NCBI GenBank assembly: GCA_021158865.1
Contig: JAGGSX010000021.1
Location: 1 to 8,154 of the forward strand
From: Thermoplasmata archaeon
GTDB taxonomy: Archaea; Thermoplasmatota; E2; UBA202; JdFR-43
Length of the DNA: 8,154 bases
Direction: 5' to 3'
This document shows, in pieces, positions 6,644 to 8,154 of the stretch. The position numbers were made by a program, and so were the translations under genes. Each line of letters begins with the position of its first letter. The first letter of the stretch is position 1. A model generated the notes under the pieces. The model was not told the DNA's origin. It searched no databases and worked only from the letters and a program-made list of their open reading frames with translations.

Positions 6644-6913
6644 TTATAACGAGTGAAAGAGCCATGGAAAATATTTTATATGAACGGGAGGAAAGATTTT
6701 ATTTCCTCTTAGATTAAATAGAATACTAGGTCCTAACCAATTTCCCCAATAATTGAGACGGGCATCCACTCTGCTATTCTGAGAAAGAATAGCAACATCA
6801 TTACCATATATATTACAATATTTTATCAAGCATTCTCCCTTTTCTCCCCCTATTCTCGGGGGTATAAAATAAAAGGAAAGGAAGGGCTTGACAGCATACC
6901 GCCTTTCCAACAT
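6644..6913 (-). pseudogene. C-terminal remnant of a NosD-like beta-helix surface protein
   Basis: An open frame of 89 residues whose last 57 are clearly the end of a beta-helix protein: C-N-I-Y-G-N-D-V (33-40), D-A-R-L-N-Y-W-G (50-57), L-G-P-S (60-63), L-R-G-N-K-I (68-73) and Y-F-P-W-L (81-85). The same blocks in the same order close the gene at 7878-8154, so the two are paralogues. There is no signal peptide and too few coils for a functional beta-helix, so I treat it as 5'-truncated. The first 30 residues do not match the paralogue well; another frame there reads G-K-A-V-C-C, loosely like E-A-V-V-C in the paralogue, hinting at a second frameshift. Truncation ends where the antitoxin promoter begins (about 6913), suggesting that the toxin-antitoxin locus or its arrival cut off the 5' part. 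Confidence 0.72.
6846..6862. repeat. C5/G5 inverted repeat in the NosD remnant
   Basis: CCCCC (6846-6850) and GGGGG (6858-6862) flank a seven-base loop TATTCTC. Such GC-only arms stand out in AT-rich sequence. It sits where the remnant stops resembling its paralogue and may mark a rearrangement point; no function is assigned. Confidence 0.4.
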
Positions 6914-6922
6914 TTTTAAATA
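6913..6922 (+). promoter_or_regulatory. TATA box of the toxin-antitoxin locus
   Basis: TTTTTAAATA is centred about 25 bases before the antitoxin ATG at 6943, with no Shine-Dalgarno, fitting a leaderless transcript. The box abuts the truncated end of the NosD remnant. Confidence 0.5.
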
Positions 6923-6942
6923 TCACAATAACTATCTTATTC

Positions 6943-7122
6943 ATGGAAATTGCAGATGAAATTAGAACCATAAGAAAAGATTTGGATACACTTGTTCATC
7001 TTTTTTCCAAATTGATAAATAAAATTGTTCCAGAGGAAGAAGCAGAAGAAGAGGACAAGGAAGCTATAATGAGCCAAGAGGAGATAATGGATGAAGAGGA
7101 GCTTTTTAAGGCTTTAAAATGA
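6943..7122 (+). CDS. RelB-like antitoxin (archaeal type)
   Basis: A 59-residue acidic protein too short for most gene finders. Residues 1-28 form an amphipathic helix (E-I-R-T-I-R-K-D-L-D-T-L), followed by V-P-E-E-E (29-33) and an acidic C-terminal tail with S-Q-E-E-I-M-D-E-E-E-L-F (44-55). This is the layout of archaeal RelB antitoxins such as that of Pyrococcus horikoshii, which wrap an acidic helix around RelE. Its stop overlaps the toxin start as ATGA (7119-7122), the standard coupling for this kind of locus. It is preceded by a good TATA box 25 bases upstream. The frame is intact even though the toxin is not, so it may persist as a free antitoxin or be a relic. Identification rests on size, charge pattern and gene order rather than on a sequence motif. 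Confidence 0.72.
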   Translation: MEIADEIRTIRKDLDTLVHLFSKLINKIVPEEEAEEEDKEAIMSQEEIMDEEELFKALK

Positions 7123-7348
7123 ATTTTAAAATAAAAGCTAAGAGAAGAGCCACAACATTTATTGCAAAAATTTCGGACAAGCAGAAGAAAAAGATTGAAG
7201 AGCTGTTGCTTCTTTTAAAAGATGAACCTGTCCCTGTTAAATCGGCAGAATAAGAATTGGTAAGATAAGAATAGTGTATGAGGTAAAATGGAAGGAGAAA
7301 ATTATAATGATTCATAGAATAAGTTACAGAAAAGATGCATATAAGTAG
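7119..7348 (+). pseudogene. RelE-family toxin, inactivated by deletion and frameshift
   Basis: The first frame (7119-7253) gives 44 residues starting MNFKIKAKRRATTFIAKISD and ending in D-E-P-V-P-V-K-S-A-E before a stop. The family continues in another frame from 7250: I-R-I-G-K-I-R-I-V-Y-E-V-K-W, ending in R-I-S-Y-R-K-D-A-Y-K at 7345. In archaeal RelE, about 13 more residues lie between the E-P-V-P block and the Y-R-[AI]-R-[LI]-G strand (the D-V-x-K-L segment), and these are missing here. RelE proteins are ribosome-dependent mRNA nucleases of about 85-90 residues. Without the central strand and with a stop, this copy should not be toxic. The deletion length must be 1 modulo 3. Assembly error is the main alternative to true decay. 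Confidence 0.75.
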
Positions 7349-7363
7349 CATAACTTAGAGTTA

Positions 7364-7502
7364 ATGAATTCATTTTTTAAAAAATAGAGGAATTGAACCA
7401 ATTTTCGCTCATTTTGGAAAAACTCTGTTTTTTTATATTGTTGCTTACGGGGGAATAAAATTGCTCTATAAAAACAATCGCTTGGAGTGTAAAATTGGAT
7501 AG
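7364..7502 (+). pseudogene. Frameshifted small membrane-protein ORF
   Basis: ATG 7364 opens a frame that stops after seven codons (M-N-S-F-F-K-K). A shift within the T6/A6 run (7373-7384) joins it to an open frame reading K-N-R-G-I-E-P-I-F-A-H-F-G-K-T-L-F-F-Y-I and ending at TAG 7500-7502. The joined product would be about 45 residues with one hydrophobic helix. A TATA-like GCATATAAG lies about 23 bases before ATG 7364, inside the end of the toxin remnant. The G-I-E-x-P and F-F-Y-I-x-A-Y-G-G-I-K pattern weakly recalls short DUF5658-type membrane proteins, but this is not secure. It may be chance sequence. Confidence 0.28.
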
Positions 7503-7568
7503 AAGCGGTTGCTGGATTCGGAAATTTTTACAAGAGTTTGGAGTTGTTAAGTTAATGGCCTCTGTGTC

Positions 7569-7605
7569 AAAAAATGGTTAGCCTTTTATATGGGAAAGGC
7601 TAATC
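7569..7605 (-). terminator. Hairpin plus T-run terminator for the minus-strand operon
   Basis: TTAGCCTTT (7578-7586) pairs perfectly with AAAGGCTAA (7595-7603) around an eight-base loop; a G-U and a G-C pair can extend it to 11 bp. Read on the minus strand it is followed after three bases by six T (7569-7574). It lies 65 bases after the stop of the small membrane gene at 7669. Archaeal termination relies mainly on the U-run; the hairpin may stabilise the 3' end. Confidence 0.55.
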
Positions 7606-7668
7606 TGTATTAACTCGCGAACACAATGTTTCTGCAGAGAATTTTAGAAGAGTCCAAAAAATTTATCC

Positions 7669-7881
7669 TCAAAAGTGACCATAGTAGAATCTAAATAAAA
7701 CAAAAAAGTAAATGAAAAATGATGTAACATATAACAGAAAATAAGATGGCTTTCTAAGTAACTTATATACATTATAGAAGATGGCTATTTCAGCTACAAA
7801 GGCAAGGGGAAGTAGCGGAAGGAAAGGCAATAAAATCGCCGCCAATGTTAGAATGATGAGTTGTTTATATTTTTCTTTCAT
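7669..7881 (-). CDS. Small two-helix membrane protein of unknown function
   Basis: A 70-residue hydrophobic protein with a basic start (MKEKYK) and two predicted membrane helices (about 8-37, possibly kinked at its prolines, and 46-66), separated by a short basic loop (K-L-L-R-K-P). The ATG at 7881 overlaps the stop of the upstream beta-helix gene as ATGA, so the two are translationally coupled and probably cotranscribed. The hairpin at 7578-7603 would end the transcript. No family is recognised. The coupling suggests a role connected with export, anchoring or partnering of the beta-helix protein; this is inference. The C-terminus is aromatic (F-R-F-Y-Y-G-H-F). Confidence 0.65.
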   Translation of the reverse strand: MKEKYKQLIILTLAAILLPFLPLLPLAFVAEIAIFYNVYKLLRKPSYFLLYVTSFFIYFFVLFRFYYGHF

Positions 7882-8154
7882 TGTCTATATTCCTTCATAA
7901 GCCAAGGAAAATAAAATACCTTTGAAAACCTCGTCACTATTTTATCTCCTCTCAGCCCCAGCAAATGGCTCGGCCCCAATGGACTTCCCCAGTAGTTGTA
8001 ACGGGCGTCAATTATGGAAAATCTTTTTGCATAGATGCCAATTTTATTGTCATATATGTTGCAATGATGAATATAAATTCCACCCGGATTTCTAATTTTA
8101 AAATCATAGCAAACAACTGCTTCAACACCATATGGATTATTTTTTATGTCGCAT
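7878..8154 (-). CDS. NosD-like beta-helix surface protein, C-terminal part (continues past the window edge)
   Basis: The last 91 residues of a gene running off the right edge; reading starts at 8153 on the minus strand. The sequence has beta-helix coils (G-I-Y-I-H-H-C-N-I-Y-D-N-K-I-G-I), then D-A-R-Y-N-Y-W-G-S-P-L-G-P-S (49-62), L-R-G-D-K-I (67-72) and Y-F-P-W-L near the end. The N-Y-W-G-x-x-x-G-P-S block is a standard closing motif of NosD/pectate-lyase-like right-handed beta-helix proteins in archaea, which are usually exported and may bind or process polysaccharides. It is the intact relative of the remnant at 6644-6913 and overlaps the downstream small membrane gene by ATGA. The N-terminus, signal peptide and full domain content lie outside this window. 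Confidence 0.8.
   Translation of the reverse strand, partial: CDIKNNPYGVEAVVCYDFKIRNPGGIYIHHCNIYDNKIGIYAKRFSIIDARYNYWGSPLGPSHLLGLRGDKIVTRFSKVFYFPWLMKEYRQ

Larger units (their letters stand above)
7349..7668. other. 320-base accessory gap with decayed coding sequence and a minus-strand terminator
   Basis: No intact gene is visible. The left half contains a small frameshifted hydrophobic ORF (7364-7502). Bases 7503-7568 show nothing I can name. A perfect hairpin lies at 7578-7603. Bases 7607-7678 are open in one plus frame, ending E-N-F-R-R-V-Q-K-I-Y-P-Q-K; this may be the tail of a lost gene but I do not recognise it. No tRNA or repeat array is present. Confidence 0.5.

Noticed and set aside
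7106..7351. Minus-strand 81-residue open frame over the toxin
   Set aside because: Antisense to the recognisable RelE fragments; its composition is that of a shadow frame.
7578..7603. Inverted repeat as an insertion-sequence end
   Set aside because: No second copy, no transposase and no target duplication are visible; the T-run position fits a terminator.
7349..7668. tRNA or structured RNA gene in the gap
   Set aside because: No acceptor/T-loop GTTC-like pattern or cloverleaf was found; only one simple hairpin is present.

Overview
The window is AT-rich archaeal DNA. Archaeal origin is supported by a NikR regulator of the Pyrococcus/methanogen type, an archaeal Lhr-type helicase with a C-terminal zinc ribbon, an archaeal RelB-like antitoxin, a C25-peptidase/NosD beta-helix surface protein ending in the G-N-Y-W-S-D-Y block, and several start codons lying 22-27 bases downstream of TATA-like boxes with no Shine-Dalgarno (leaderless layout). 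A member of Thermoplasmatota or a related euryarchaeal lineage is my best guess. That is inference; there is no rRNA gene here.

Left part (1-1093): nikR on the minus strand is divergent from two coupled small membrane proteins on the plus strand. The 68-base gap holds a shared TATA region and a perfect inverted repeat of 28 bp total span, the same geometry as the Escherichia coli NikR operator. The two membrane proteins share an LWG-x7-[ED]-H signature and look like a diverged heteromeric pair. Their function is unknown, but nickel-dependent control is predicted. This is the best candidate here for an undescribed system.

Middle part (1129-5912): a secreted C25-peptidase-like protein fused to a NosD beta-helix (plus strand) is broken by a frameshifting deletion. 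It has also lost both catalytic residues of the peptidase. It converges on a large Lhr-family helicase gene (minus strand), which carries an exact in-frame 42-bp tandem duplication.

Right part (5913-8154): an accessory region. It contains a possible 40-residue ORF, a membrane-anchored extracellular domain protein, a C-terminal remnant of a NosD-like gene, a RelBE-type toxin-antitoxin locus with intact antitoxin and broken toxin, a decayed small membrane-protein ORF, a hairpin plus T-run terminator, a small two-helix membrane protein, and the 3' end of another NosD-like gene running off the window. The remnant and the edge gene are clear paralogues.

The region to the right of nikR shows much gene decay: a broken surface protein, a broken toxin, a beta-helix stub and a frameshifted membrane ORF. 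Real decay and assembly error cannot be told apart from this sequence alone.
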